A DNA stretch of 64,000 nucleotides. Origin: Cydia pomonella (taxonomy: Eukaryota > Arthropoda > Insecta > Lepidoptera > Tortricidae). A program made the position numbers and the translations under genes. Below, piece after piece: positions 43,755 through 56,667 of this stretch (position 1 is its first letter; every line of letters begins with the position of its first letter). Under the pieces are notes generated by a model. It was not told the origin of the DNA and did not search any database. It saw only the letters and a program-made list of their open reading frames with translations. The DNA lies in NCBI RefSeq assembly GCF_033807575.1, contig NC_084725.1:6049001-6113000 (forward strand), read 5' to 3'.

Positions 43755-44068
43755 TGTGTGGTTTGGGTCCTGGTAAGTAGCAGTAGCTTATAATTGACAG
43801 GTCATCATCGCATTTGCTTGTGTTAGCCTGTAGACATTTATAAGTAAACTTTTTTATGTCTAATAAAAGTGAGTAAGTAGTTACCGTTCTCTTATTGGTG
43901 AACAAAATATAGTTTAGATATTATAAGTCATTTTTTTATGCCTAATATAAGTGAGTAAGTAGTTACCGGTTTCTCTTATTGGTGAACAAAATATAGTTTT
44001 TTTTAGTATTAAAAACTGATCGTCGATTGGCTCTAGTCACACCTGATGGAAAGAGAAGACAGGGCCTA
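43755..44068. other. No gene; direct repeat of about 75 bases
   Basis: The segment with TTTTTTATG, TAAGTGAGTAAGTAGTTACC and CTTATTGGTGAACAAAATAT occurs twice in a row, near 43849-43915 and 43930-43998. It is a local tandem duplication without coding sequence. Confidence 0.6.
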
Positions 44069-44708
44069 AGTGTAAGGCCTGAGTGGGACGCTCGAGTCGG
44101 GCGTGCAGCGGGGCGGGGCGTGCGGCGTGCATGTTAAACAACATGAATCTCATACTGGTGTCCTGAGTGGGACGCTGCTCAAAGCGAATGCCGAGCGGGC
44201 AAGTTTGGCGGGCAATGCGGCGTCGAGCGGGGCGTCGTGGAGAGGTTCAACCTGTTTGTGATTTGCAGCGGCGATAAGAGCGTGCAGTCATGTCGTGCAA
44301 ACAAATAATTATTGAAATACAATATAAACCAGCATTTTGGCTATCATTACAAAAATAGACTGTTTAAATAAATGGAAGGTAAATTAAAGTATTTATTTTC
44401 ACTTTTAATCCATTGCTTCTTAAGGTTTCGTATAAAGTGGGAAATTCTCCAAACCGTCTTCTTTGCTTCACTACGACACTAGGACCTTGCTTTGTAGAAA
44501 AACGACACATTTTGAGCCATGAAGTCTCTTCTAAAAAGAAATCAAGAATGTCGTCCCTACGTCGATGCCATGGTGAATGCGACCGATTCACACGAGCGGT
44601 TGAGCGTGCACTGAGGCCACTCGCTGGACGCTCTATCTCACGCTCGCCCGCTCCGCTGCACGCCCCGCCGAACGCTCCGCTCCGAGCGTCCACTCAGGCC
44701 TTACCACT
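44069..44708 (-). mobile_element. Terminal-inverted-repeat DNA transposon, non-autonomous
   Basis: The ends TAAGGCCTGAGTGGGACGCT (from 44073) and AGCGTCCACTCAGGCCTTA (to 44703) are inverted copies, and the match extends a few bases further on both sides with one gap. A second copy of the terminal motif, TCCTGAGTGGGACGCTGCTC, lies inside at 44161-44180. The interior near 44390-44580 has a minus-strand frame with RRRFGEFPTLYETLRSNG, reminiscent of the N-terminal part of PIF/Harbinger proteins. No catalytic domain is left. The class assignment is tentative. Confidence 0.6.
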
Positions 44709-45034
44709 AGATGGAGCTCACCGGTTCAGTAGTAGCCTATTCACTCCTTGCTTTAAAGAGACCCGAGGTCATATTTATCGGGGAATACAGAGGATAGTTG
44801 AAGTTTTAGTTTCATTTATTCGCCATAAATTAACAATTGATCGTTCAGTCCAATAATAGCATAATTAATTACACATTGCTTAAGTTTAAGTTCGAAATAT
44901 CTTAGTTTGTAACTATTAGTAATATTACTAAATACCTAGGTGCTAATTAAACTTTTGAATGTCAAGCTTGCCTGTTCAGATATTCTGACAATGAGAAAAA
45001 AGCATGATTCCTGAAATAACTTAGTATCTTTTCC
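44709..45034. other. No gene seen
   Basis: Unrecognised AT-rich sequence. Confidence 0.4.
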
Positions 45035-45397
45035 AACCTCCTAAGACCCTGGTACACATTTTTTGTACATATTCCAAAATCTATTTTGAACTTTTAATAG
45101 GTACCGTAAACTACCCAACTATAGTCCAATACGCAACTATGGTCCACAAGTTCAAAATGGAAATTAAGTATCTATACCAATGTTCGTTTGGTTTACTCCC
45201 TAGTTTTACCTTCCATTTATAAACATACTTTGGCCTAGAACTACAAAAATATAAGTAGTAAAATACACACTTGAACGAGAAAAATTGAGTTTATTTGTGG
45301 ACCATAGTTGGGAGCTTTGGACTATAGTTGGGTGGTTTACGGTAACTAAGGGTTCCAAATTGAAAACAAAACAATTGCTTCTGGGTCTCAGGAGGTT
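45035..45397. mobile_element. Nested inverted-repeat element
   Basis: The outer pair AACCTCCTAAGACCC (45035-45049) / GGGTCTCAGGAGGTT (45383-45397) encloses an inner element, 45101-45346, with arms of about 50 bases: GTACCGTAAACTACCCAACT, ATAGTCCA, AACTATGGTCCACAA mirrored at 45294-45346. It may be two MITEs, one inside the other, or one composite foldback. An 82-codon frame over the right arm is not a gene. Confidence 0.65.
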
Positions 45398-45679
45398 AAA
45401 AACGTCAAATGGGAGACTTGTTCATTGTAAAGGCAGTTTATTGAACATTTTTATTTATAGGATAGATCCCTGCTTTTTAGTTTTTCTGAGCCGTGATTTT
45501 GGTAACAGCCTGTGTTTATATCGCAGATTGTAGTTTAAGTCCAACAGTTTAAGATATGTTTCAGCCTGTTTATGTACTTCTAATAAAGAATTATATATAA
45601 ATAATGATATCACAGTCATTATACCGAGTTTTCAAAGTATAGGTAATCACAAACTAAAATACTATGTTCCTTAGCTTAA
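45398..45679. other. No gene seen
   Basis: Unique AT-rich sequence that runs directly into copy 2 of the large duplication. No repeat marks the junction, which is expected if copy 1 simply extends beyond the window start. Confidence 0.4.
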
Positions 45680-46081
45680 AACCAGCCAAGCTGTGCTCAT
45701 ATCATTTTCCTAAATAACATAATAAATTAATAATTAACCTACGGTGATTGTACATAAAAATGCAAATAAATGATTTGTATTTAACGATAAAAATAAATCG
45801 AACATTTCGACGAATTGTGAGAGCGCTCTTGTTTTAAATCGGTTTAAAACTGTACGGCGGACGATTTTGATAAGTCCAATAAAATCCGGTCATAATTGTG
45901 AGCAGTATATCAATTAAAGTAGAGGTTTGCTGATTCGGTACGGCCCCTATGTGCGAAACTACGTGGGCCCAAGAGTTTCAAATCCTATATTTAACCTGGG
46001 AGTTTTAGCAATGCGTTAAGCCCCGTAATACAAAAAAATACATGTCTGTATCTACATAACTAATCTAATCTGGAGCTACAT

Positions 46082-46407
46082 CTCTTCTTCCTAGCGTTGT
46101 CCCGGCACATTGCCACGGCTCATGGGAGCCTGGGGTCCGCCTTGACAACTAATCCCAAGATTTGGCGTAGGCACTAATTTTACGAAAGCGACTGCCATCT
46201 GACCTTCCAACCCAGAGGGTAAAACTAGGCCTTGTTGGGATTAGTCCGGTTCCTCACGATGTTTCCCTTCACCGAAAAGCGACTGGTAAATATCAAATGA
46301 TATTTCGTACATAAGTTCCGAAAAACTCATTGGTACGAGCCGGGGTTTTAACCCGCGACCTCCGGATTGAAAGTCGCACGCTCTTACCGCTAGGCCACCA
46401 GCGCTTC
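46082..46407 (-). mobile_element. tRNA-derived SINE (family A), copy-2 counterpart
   Basis: Counterpart of 404-729, with the same 15-base target-site duplication at 46067-46081 and 46408-46422. Confidence 0.85.
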
Positions 46408-46547
46408 AATCTGGAGCTACATAAAGGCATCATCAGACGATGAGGCCAAGGCACTGTTACACCATCCTACGTACGTTACTACCATTGACTACTGACACGA
46501 CCGGCGCCGCTGGGCAGCGCTCCGGACACATTCCGTCAGGGACGTGT

Positions 46548-46859
46548 CTTCTTCCTCGCGTTGACCCAGCATTTTGCCACGGCTCATGGGAGCCTGAGGT
46601 CCGCTTGACGACTAATTTGGTGTAGATACTTGTTTTTACGAAAGCAACGGGCATCTGGCCTTCCATCTCAGAGGGTAACTAGGTCTTGTTGGGATTAGTC
46701 CGGATGCCTCACGTTTTCCTTCCCCGAAAAGCGACTGGTAAATATCAAATGATATTTCGTACATAAGTTCCGAAAAACTCATTGGTACGAGCCGGGATTA
46801 GAAGCCGCGACCTCCGGATTGCAAGTCGCACGCTCTTACCGCTAAGCCACCAGCTCTTC
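46548..46859 (-). mobile_element. tRNA-derived SINE (family A), copy-2 counterpart
   Basis: Counterpart of 868-1180, flanked by ACGTGT on both sides. Confidence 0.8.
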
Positions 46860-47060
46860 ACGTGTACGACATCCTCAACCATATTGCAATCTAGGCAATT
46901 TATTTATTTATTTAATATTGATCTAAATATGTTAATATTGATCTATTTTCCTATTTAATTAAGTAGGTATTTGCATGTTGTACATAAATGCATAGTTTCA
47001 CCTAAACGTACAAACAGATAATTAATAGCACCAAACTAAACTAGGTACGATAACTAAGTA

Positions 47061-47280
47061 ATATGATTATAGGACATTGTGACAAAAATGACTAAGTTCC
47101 ACAGTCAGCTCAATAAGGTTTGTGTTGTTGGTACTTAGACAAAGATATTATATATATATATAATTAAAAATATAATTTTAAAAACGTAAATAGTTAAATA
47201 CATATAAAACACCCATGACTCCGGAACAAATATCTATGCTCATCACACAAATAAATCCCCTTACCAGGATTTAAACTGCG
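47061..47280 (-). mobile_element. tRNA-derived SINE (family B), copy-2 counterpart
   Basis: Counterpart of 1382-1602, one A shorter in an A run. Confidence 0.75.
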
Positions 47281-49068
47281 TTTACCTACGATGCGTAAAG
47301 ATATGATTGTCCTAAAATATTGTATATATTACTAGCTTCTGCCGATACTTCGTCTACGTGAAACGATTGATGATAATTGATAAAAACTATATTTAATTAA
47401 TTTCGGTTTATTCGTAGGCAAGTAAGGTGGGTAATTTCTTAATAATTTCGTCTAATTGTGCTTTATTTGAATAATCAACTGCAATACTGCCGGGAACGCT
47501 AAAAATCCGGGCAGAAACAATTACTTTGACATGCAGGTAATACTGCAGCCGACTGCATTTCTGTTGGGAACGTGATATGGTAATTTTATCGAAAAGTTAT
47601 ACAAAATATGACGTTTTCTACAATGTGGTCAGCTACCGCCACGTTCTTAAGGAAATATAATGTAGTAATAAAATATATATAATAAATTAATACTAAGATC
47701 CGTCTGTACGTGAGCCGTATGTAAGTATAAGGCCACTGGCCACGTCCGTAGATCTTGGGCGGCAGTTGTGTGTTGTGTGTCTCAAGACTAAAATAAGAAG
47801 TAAGGGGCAAGGGCTTGCAACAATCGTGCCTGCTTTAATTTCCGTTCGGAACCTAATCCAAGCCTCGTTTAGGTACAAGAACCAGTGACCTACAAATAAG
47901 ACTTGGATTAGGTTTAACATAAAGCAGAAACTTAATACTATATATACAATTATACAAATTTTACTGGCGTTGAGAAGCAGCCCACATATTAACTTTAACA
48001 CAAATCAAAAGCATCCAAACTAAATTAATAAAGTCAAAGTTGTACTATTTGCAACAAAATTCCAATAGAAAATAAAAGACGAGCGAAAAGGGCATATTTC
48101 TCTTCACCACACCAACTGGAAAAGACCCTCTTGATTGTTCAAAAACTAATGAGAAAGTTGCATTTTGTCCACATGTGGGGCAAAGTAATCAGATGCAAAA
48201 TTGTGAGTTGTTTCCTTAGTTTCCTGGTAGAATTGATTTTTAAATGACGATTTTGATAATATTTTTTTATTACGTTTATTCGTTAATATCAGTTAGTATT
48301 TCCTTGACTACTAATGTCAAAAAAGAAGAAGCTACTTAGGGGCGGCATGTATTGCACCCCTATGAGGTACAGAACATTACGGCCCAAAGAATCTGGAACT
48401 TCCTGGATTCCACGGGCATTAGTAATGAACTTTAAAGGACTGTCACAATAGTCCTGTTTGGTCACGTGGCACTCAAAGGCCCAAAAACCCCAATGTGCCC
48501 CTCGTGCCTTGAAGCCCTCGCAACGCTCAAGATTCCAGTTCTCGATCCACTCGCATACGCCCTTGATTCAATTTTGTAATCTTTAGCTTGCTCGGGTATC
48601 AATATACGAGCGGTTAAACAACAACTTTGCCCCCTTGTAAAACAAATACCTAACTAATTTTATCACCAGCCAGTGCGCGGTGTGTACCATGCAGGCATGC
48701 CATATTACGCAGTAGGTAATTCCCATTTTAAGCCTTAAAAAACCATGCAAACGTCTGTGTGGAGTATAGGAATCCACTAATCCACTATCCTTTTGAGCAA
48801 TGACATCAATTTTCTCAAATCCACTAACCTATTCGTACCTAGGCGCTCGCTGTAGGTCATGTTCAATGATAAGATTATTGTTTGTTCATAAATATACACA
48901 CGCTTCTCGGCTTTATCTCAACTGTTTAAGGTGGAAGATTGTGTACATATTTGTGACCGTCTGTGCGGATTATGGATGAATCGACTGTTATTCTGCTTAT
49001 CTTGCATGTGTTTCGTGGAAAATAGATTTAAAGTTCGGCTTTGCTAAATATAGCGTTGCCATATATCT
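47281..49068. other. No gene seen
   Basis: Counterpart of 1603-3389, with many small length differences. The 77-codon frame of copy 1 is broken here. Confidence 0.4.
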
Positions 49069-49260
49069 AAGGATGTCTTACGGGCACTAAGAATGGTGCT
49101 AGTTCAGTGGTGTCACGAATTCGAGCCAATCGTGTAGTCAAAACGCAATTAGTTGCGACCAATCGCGCGCGTGATGCGAAATCATCAACCAATCGCGTTG
49201 TGGCGTTAGACTGCACGATTGGCTCGAATTCGTGTGCGTGACACCGCTGTACTGGCCCCA
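49069..49260. mobile_element. Foldback MITE, copy-2 counterpart
   Basis: Counterpart of 3390-3580. Confidence 0.7.
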
Positions 49261-49837
49261 TTTTTTTTTCAATCAATCAGCACTAACAGCTAAACCTTCG
49301 TGCTAATTGGCATTATATTACTTAGTGTCTAACATGCATTAATCACTTTTAAAGATACAATAAAATACAATAATTGGAAAGACGAATTGCAATAAACAAA
49401 TAAATAAAATTGAATTGAATTAATGAATTATACGTACTTAGGAATAATAACAATGTCACAATTTTCTGAAATAAAATAATTAAAATTAAATTAATAATTT
49501 TAGAGCATAATTTGAGGCGCCCAATTTGACTCGAGAAAAATGACAGAAGGTGACGTGGCTACAAAATCGCAAATAACATTTATTTTGGTAAAATGCTGCC
49601 TTTCAAGTTTGAATTGTTTGCTACTGTGGCAAAAGAAGAGATATGAGCCAAACCATGTTACCTTTCGTTACATTATTGAGTTGAATCGGGTCATAGGAGG
49701 ATAATTTCGCCTTAAAATGTATTGGAAAATATAGAGCGGGTGCGAGTGCACTCACTACCATTACTTGTAAATATAAACTCTGGTGTAGTCTGTAAACAGG
49801 CCGCCGTGTACGGTGCGTTACCTACACATGTCGTTTT

Positions 49838-49986
49838 TAGGGTTCCGGCATCCAAAGGGTAAAACGGGACCCTATTACTAAGACGCCGCTGTCCGTCTGT
49901 CACAATTAAAAATTTTCACAGATGATGTATTTCTGTTGCCGCTATAACAAACAAATACTAAAAAGTACGGAATCCTCGTTTGGCGG
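49838..49986 (-). repeat. Dispersed repeat, copy-2 counterpart
   Basis: Counterpart of 4159-4305, with two extra bases. Confidence 0.65.
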
Positions 49987-50339
49987 TATCTTTTTGGTTA
50001 ATTCTAAAAAGAAAAAAATAACAGCCTGCCAACCCTGGAACTAGGCCCTTTCAGCGTTAGAGTAATATGCGCCCGTTTTGCCACACAGATAATTCAGAAC
50101 TGCGGCGGTATCATGGTCGTATTTTTATCATTTGTCATGCGTCATTTTCGTATTACCTACATTTGTTAGAACGTGACAGGCATGATGACAGATGATGACC
50201 ATCCTTAACCCTACTGGGATTAACAAATAAGTTATTTTTATCAAAATTATCAGTAAGTAGGGTTAAGAGACACAGAAATAAGAGTAACACATTCATTTTT
50301 TCATATGGGCTACCATGTGCAAAAATTGAATATGCAGAT

Positions 50340-50483
50340 GGCTCCACTACACGATGGCCCAGTGTAGGCCAGTCCAAGGGACGCATTTATGCGTTAGAGG
50401 GAGCAAGTGATATTGCTATCTCATTCCACCGCATAGCTGCGTCCCTTAGACTGGCCTACGCTGGCCCATCATGTAGAGGAGCC
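50340..50483. mobile_element. MITE, copy-2 counterpart
   Basis: Counterpart of 4659-4802. Confidence 0.8.
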
Positions 50484-50538
50484 CTCACAAAAGTCCGGAC
50501 ATCAAATGCTGACTTGTCAGGGGAAATCCTGACTTATG

Positions 50539-50665
50539 GTACAGTCAGCGTCAAATACTTTGTAGCAGTCAAAGTGGCCAAATAGTTCGGTACACTATAC
50601 TAAATATATGGTGTACCGAACTATTGGCTACTTTGGTTGCTACAAAGTATTGACGCTGACTGTAC
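50539..50665. mobile_element. Palindromic MITE, copy-2 counterpart
   Basis: Counterpart of 4858-4986. The right arm has lost two single bases (CTATTGG for CTATTTGG, GTATTGACG for GTATTTGACG), and a substitution, CTACAAAG for CTAAAAAG, restores the left-arm complement. Confidence 0.8.
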
Positions 50666-52170
50666 TACGTATATTTGGGTACATATTTAATAAGATATAT
50701 TGAAACATAACATACTTTCGTATTTGTCCAATGAAAAAAATATAAGTACATAAAACTATTGGGAATCACGGCCAGTAACTACCAACTCCACAACTTGTGT
50801 TTATGTGCGATCTGTGATAACACCTGCTGACTCTGCTGTTGTAGTTCGTGTCATCCGCGATGACGCGCAGATTTGTCAAATCTAACCTTTATTAACATGA
50901 CAATACGTTGCACTACCGCTTAATCAACACTTATAATGTAACACCATTTGTAGATTTGTATAGAAGAAGAAGAAGAAAATAAATGTATTCAGGACGCTTA
51001 CAATGTTGCTTAAATATATTGAAACACATTTATTAGTAAAAAAATATAAACGTCACTGAAAAGGTCTCCCCTCAGCTTGATGTCAAGTTACCTTTCAGGT
51101 ATCTTGACGCTGGTCTTCCGTGGAGACCTGTCCAAACGATCGCGTCTGTACGTAAACTTAAATAACATTCAAATAACATTAAAATAACAAATAATAAAAA
51201 TATGTAGTAATGTTATTTAAATAATAATTTAAATAACATTACTAAGTAGAGATGAGAATAGGAATCACATTTTTTTTCAGTTAGCGCTATTTATATATTA
51301 TGTATACCTAACTTGTTTTCACAACGACATATGTGTAGGACTAATTAGAATTTACCCCGTGGTTCTATGGAATGAAAATAATAAAAACTTAATAAAGGTT
51401 AAAGTTGGAATTGGCACTTGAGCCGATTTCTGCAAATTTAAAATGTACTTTTTGTATTTTACTTTAAAAGACAAAATTGAATAGTTGTTTGTTATCCCTT
51501 AAACAATAAAATAAAATAAAAACACGAGGCCATGCACGCGTTTTCGTGAATGACACGGTTTTCATTCAGGTAGCTGGTTAAAATATAACTAAGATAGTAG
51601 AAATTTCTTATATTTCGATGTTTATTTCGGTCCCGGAACCTAAGAGATAGTAAAAGTGGCCTTGAGATCCTCTTTTTATTGATAAGCTGTATAATGTGAG
51701 TATTGTACCTAGGTTTATCCATTATTATTTATGTTGGTTGAAATGTTTATTAATAATAAGTGGTGTTTATACTTGTTTTAAAGGATGCATAAAACGTCTA
51801 AAACCGTTATAACAAAATTTTCATTATCAAAAATGTTGAGTGATACTATTTTTCAATTCGATATAATTACATTTCTGATGATATTTTTTGCTGTCCCAAG
51901 GCTATTATTCTAAATACTTACATCTAACGAACAGTATGGGTATATTTTCATTATATATGTTATAAACTAATAAAAAATATACTAATGTTCCTTATGTATC
52001 GTTTGTGATAAAACCGAATTTTAAATCGAAACAACGTAATCTACCGCTATTTCGCGGGTCCCATGTCGGTATGGCTCGCAAAAATATCATAAGTTTGTAG
52101 GCAAATTAAATACTTGATACCTATAGGTAGAGAATTATTAAGAGAATCGATCTACTTATTCCTAAAAAAA
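50666..52170. other. No gene seen
   Basis: Counterpart of 4987-6490, nearly identical. Confidence 0.4.
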
Positions 52171-53543
52171 TATTTATTTATTATTATTTTTTATCTTTAT
52201 TTCTCTTTCTTCTTAGGTTATGTTTTTTACAATATGGATATAAAAGTAAAATATAAAAATACATCAAAAAATACTATACAAAACACATATAAACACATTG
52301 TAAAAAACTTAACCTAGTGTGCCGCCAGCAGCGGGGCAGGGCCCAAGCTGCCGGTGGTCAGGGCTGCAGAGAGAGGAACCGCCGCACTATCCGCGCCGTG
52401 TCCAAGATCACCGCCTTCTGCATCTGACCCTTGATCCAACCACCTAGCGAGAGTCTCTCAAGGTGTTGGTCGAGACTCTTCGCTATGAGACCGTTCGCTG
52501 AAACGACTATTGGGACAATGATCGTCGAATCAACATCCCACATGGCGGTTATCTCGTGAGCCAAGTCTAGGTACTTGCTGGACTTGTCCTTCTCGGCTTT
52601 CACGAGATTCTCATCATGGGGGATGGTGATATCGACGAGCACGGCCCGGCGTTGCGATCGATCTATTATCACGATGTCAGGCTTATTGGCTACAATAGTC
52701 CTGTCAGTGATAATAGATCGATCCCAATAGAGCGTGGCACGACCATTTTCGAGAACTGGCACAGGTGAGTACTTGTAGTACGGTACTTCGCGGTCCACAA
52801 GGCGGTATAGAAGAGCAAGTTGCTGGTGAATAATTCTGGCTACGAGATTATGTCTGTGCAAGTACTCACCGTTAGCAAGATGAGAACAACCGGAAATGAT
52901 ATGCCTGAGTGACTCTCCGGGACGGCGGCATGCCCGACAAATGTCGACCGTACCGTCCTTCAGGATATACTTCCGATATTTGTTCGTCATCATAACTTCG
53001 TCCGCAATTGCACAGGCAAAACCCTCGGTTTCTCCGAAGAGGTCCCCGAATCGTAACCAGTTCACCAACGCGAGCAGGTCCACGTCAGGTCCCGTGAGGG
53101 CCTTGTAGAACCGCCCGTGTAGCACCTTACTCTCCCATGCCGCCTTGCGATCCGCCAGTACTTAGTACCACAGGTTTGCGCCAGTTCTCGTTTGCCAAGG
53201 AGAGCGGCGTGAGGTTCCTGTCCTACTGCCACCACGTCCACGATGCATCCCACACTCGTTGTTAAGGAAATAATTCCTGAGATTGCACACCTCGCGGTTG
53301 TGGAGATCTTTGGCATTTAGGAAGCCTCGACCTCCACACTTCCGTGGGATGTACAATCTCATAACAGACGAGCGTGGGTGTAGCATACGGTGTGTGGTGA
53401 GCAGTAGTCGGACCCTCCGATCCAGGGCGTCCAGCTCGGTCTGAGTCCACCTTAGTATGCCAAAGGAGTATGTGAGTAGGGGCATTACCCAGGCGTTGAA
53501 GGCGCGCACTTTGTTGCCTCCTGATTATTATTATTATTATAAT
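52171..53543 (-). mobile_element. R4/Dong-like element in TAA repeats, copy-2 counterpart
   Basis: Counterpart of 6491-7860, with the same TAA-rich flanks at 52171-52188 and 53524-53543. Confidence 0.8.
52358..53509 (-). pseudogene. Dong/R4-type polyprotein fragment, frameshifted
   Basis: Same sequence as the intact 382-codon frame of copy 1, but split into frames 53162-53509 and 52358-53125. Extra single bases occur near 53154 (CCGCCAGTAC for CCGCAGTAC), 53221 (GTCCTACTG for GTCTACTG) and 53237 (CGTCCACG for CGTCACG). There is also one Asn to Lys change just before RKYILKDG. The zinc finger and endonuclease part is undamaged. Confidence 0.75.
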
Positions 53544-53790
53544 CTTTATTTCAGACCAAGGATCCATATTTTGTTAGTAATGTACATAAAAACACAAAAA
53601 AAGAATAACATGGAAACTAGTGTTAGTGTATAACATAGAAATAAAAATAAAAATAATGTTATGTAAGGGCATGGAGCCTAATCCACCTCTTTAACACTGG
53701 CGAGTCCCAGCGATCAATAACAGCGCCAGTTATTAAATCAGGACAGCCTTTTTGTGGCTGTCCGCGCGGCACTGTTTTTGTAATAACTCA
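53544..53790 (-). repeat. Probable LINE 3' tail, copy-2 counterpart
   Basis: Counterpart of 7861-8110, shorter by one C. Confidence 0.45.
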
Positions 53791-55006
53791 AGGATACCTC
53801 CCTAAATCTGGTTGGTCTATTGATCATTTAATTACCGATACATAGTACATTACTTGGGCTTGAATCTCCAATGGTAGTGGACGCATAGACGGTATTTTTG
53901 ATCGAAGAACAGTTAATTTTTTAAACGACGTATTTTGGAGCGGCCACTACGACATTTGTATGGGCTAACATTTATCGCTATACATTTGACATAAAAATGT
54001 GTTGCCTTATAATAACAGTTGTAAATATGGTGTAAGAAAATTGTGATTAATAAATACGTGAATCGGGTTCAAAATGTACGAAAGATGGCCAAAAAACATT
54101 TTTGTCGACATTTGTACGGCTACTTCGACTATACACATGTCGAATGTGGCACACAAATATCGACACAGTGCCATACAAATGTCGGAAAGGTGCCATACAA
54201 AAGTCGTCAGGGTCTCACAAATACCACAAAAATAATAAATACTGCCATAACAATGTTGATACATGCAAAAACACCTCACTAATGGTTGACCATTGCCATA
54301 CAAATGCGTTTTGCGTTTGCTAGTTAACTATAAAAGTAGAGTGGTGCCTCGTACAGTATATTTTTTGTTCCCTTCCTAAACGATGACTATAAATTTGATT
54401 TACCTGAAATAAAAATTGCCATACAAATGTCACACCCTCTTCAAAAATTAACCCTTGGAGCGTATATTGTTAATATCCAAAACGGTTACTTCATTTTGAT
54501 ATAGTGTAATGATTAAATTTTTTGACGTCGCGTTCATAAGGTTAAATAATTATGAATGAAAGATAAAAGCTATCGTACTTGAACGCCTTCGCCGTAATAG
54601 AATGATAATTGATAAATTCTAACAAAATATTTCATTAACCTTTTAACCTAATCCTTATCAAACTTTGGGTTAAATGGGTTCTATTTTTAAACGGCACAAT
54701 CGTTTTTAAGTTCAGTCGCCGCAGTATGATATTTTAAGAAATTATCATATCAATTAAACTACATATGAATACTTCATTCTTGACGTTTGACGTCACATTA
54801 GCATTTTTTGATAAATATTAGGAACACATTAATCATTAATAATTACGCGTAAAAGCATATTGCGTTTCAATTTAAAATAGCAGTTTGGGGAATTATTTTT
54901 AGTTTGTTCGCGTTAATAATGCAGTAAAATCATCAATATCCGCCTAGCGATGTTCATAACCGATTAAATCATTCCTAATTAGAGTATACCTCATTCACAT
55001 ATATAT
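53791..55006. other. No gene; CCATACAAATGTC cluster, copy-2 counterpart
   Basis: Counterpart of 8111-9325. The motif cluster lies at about 53949-54437. Confidence 0.4.
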
Positions 55007-55072
55007 ATAAGGACGGTCCTTACGGGCAATAAGAATGGGGCCAGTACAGCGGTGTCACGCACACGAATTGGG
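55007..55072. mobile_element. Foldback MITE fragment, copy-2 counterpart
   Basis: Counterpart of 9326-9391, with one G to T change. Confidence 0.6.
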
Positions 55073-55166
55073 TACTTGACACATGTTGAATATTATAACA
55101 AAATTTAGCTAAATGGATAGAAAATGAGCCATCCGTTATAAAAAAGTGAAATTTAAAAATTCATTT

Positions 55167-55431
55167 GGTGACGACCGGTCTGGCCTCGTGGGTATTGACC
55201 CTGCCTATGAAGCCGAGGGTCCCGGGTTCAAATCCTGGTAAGGGCATTTATTCGTGTGATGAGCATGGATATTTGTTCCTGAGTCATGGGTGTTTTCTAT
55301 GTATTTAAGTTTTTATCAATATTTATATATTATATATATCGTTGTCTAAGTACCCGCAACACAAGCCTTATTGAGCTTACTGTGGGACTTAGTCAATTTG
55401 TGTAATAATGTCCTATAATATTTATTTATTT
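55167..55431 (+). mobile_element. tRNA-derived SINE (family B), copy-2 counterpart
   Basis: Counterpart of 9485-9749, with ATTCATTT on both sides. It carries three substitutions (GGGTATTGACC, GCCGAGGGTCC, TACCCGCAAC) relative to copy 1, the densest cluster of true substitutions that I saw between the copies. Confidence 0.85.
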
Positions 55432-55781
55432 ATTCATTTTGAGGTTATAAAAAAATACAAGGCTCCAAAGTCTCAAACATTATTATATATATTTTTAACT
55501 TTCAAAAAGAAAACATAATATGGTACCATTCGATTTCTTACATTTTATTGAAAAATAAATTGTATGACAACTATATGCATAAAAGCAATATATCAGGGTC
55601 AAAATAGCAATTTTCTTCCATACATTTAAGACAGAAATAATTATAAGGCGTTTCAATTATCGTGTGCAGGCGTCAGAGTTTAACTCTCATTTCTGACCTT
55701 TGTGTTGTTTAAATGCCATCAGTACTATATAGATATTTGATCTCAGGAAAATCCAGATCGATTGACATTATTTACAAAACA

Positions 55782-55944
55782 CTGTCAAGTAGCCAAATCG
55801 AGTCAATCGTGCAGCCAAACCGATTGGTTGGTGAGTTCAGACGCGATTGGTCGCAACTAGTTGCGTTAGACGATTGGCTCGAATTCGTGAGTGATGCCAC
55901 TGAACTAGCACCATTCTTAGTGCCTGTGATGCCCGTCCTTAGAT
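55782..55944. mobile_element. Foldback MITE, copy-2 counterpart
   Basis: Counterpart of 10100-10262, identical as far as compared. Confidence 0.65.
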
Positions 55945-56269
55945 ATATGATATATGTCAATGGTATACCATCAATTGGTCACCGTGAGCGTGGCTTTCTA
56001 ATTAGGAACAATTTGATTGGTTAGGGGCGTAGCTGGGCCGGCGGACAATCATGATTTTGCTGCATTCTTAACGCAAACGTAATAAAGTAGTAACGATATA
56101 TAAAAACGGATACGGAGTTAGTCACCGAAATTCAAATTGGTGTACAATTAATCTGAGGGCACGGTTATGCCCCCGAGAAAAGCGAAGCGCTTCGTCGTTG
56201 TTTTGAACCCTCATGAACCATCACTTGGGTTTTACTGGATAAACTAAATTCTCGAGGCATAATGTCAAT

Positions 56270-56423
56270 AGAGTCAAACCAATATAAGTTGGCAGTTATT
56301 TTGGCAGCCTAGACAGTGCAAGTGTTATTTTAAACGTAAACTTCTATGAAATTATGACGTTTACTTAACACTTGCACAGGCTAGGCTATCAAAATCGCTG
56401 CCAACTTATCTTGGCCTGACTCT
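56270..56423. mobile_element. Palindromic MITE, copy-2 counterpart
   Basis: Counterpart of 10588-10741. Confidence 0.85.
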
Positions 56424-56667
56424 AGTGGCTGTAAGTATAAAAAAAAAATTGCATATCTCTCAAATTTTAGATTTTGTTCATATCTAGAAAACCCAATCAC
56501 TGACTCGCTTACTGATGATCGTTAAAATCCTTAGGGTTCTTCCTGAAGTCCTAGGAAGCTGATTTGGTGAGAGGTGGAAACGGCCAAGAAATATATTTTT
56601 ACTAAGGTAGAGGTAGAATTTGTGAAGTTAGGGTATACCTAGAGTTAGAAGCTTGACTCTACAAGAG

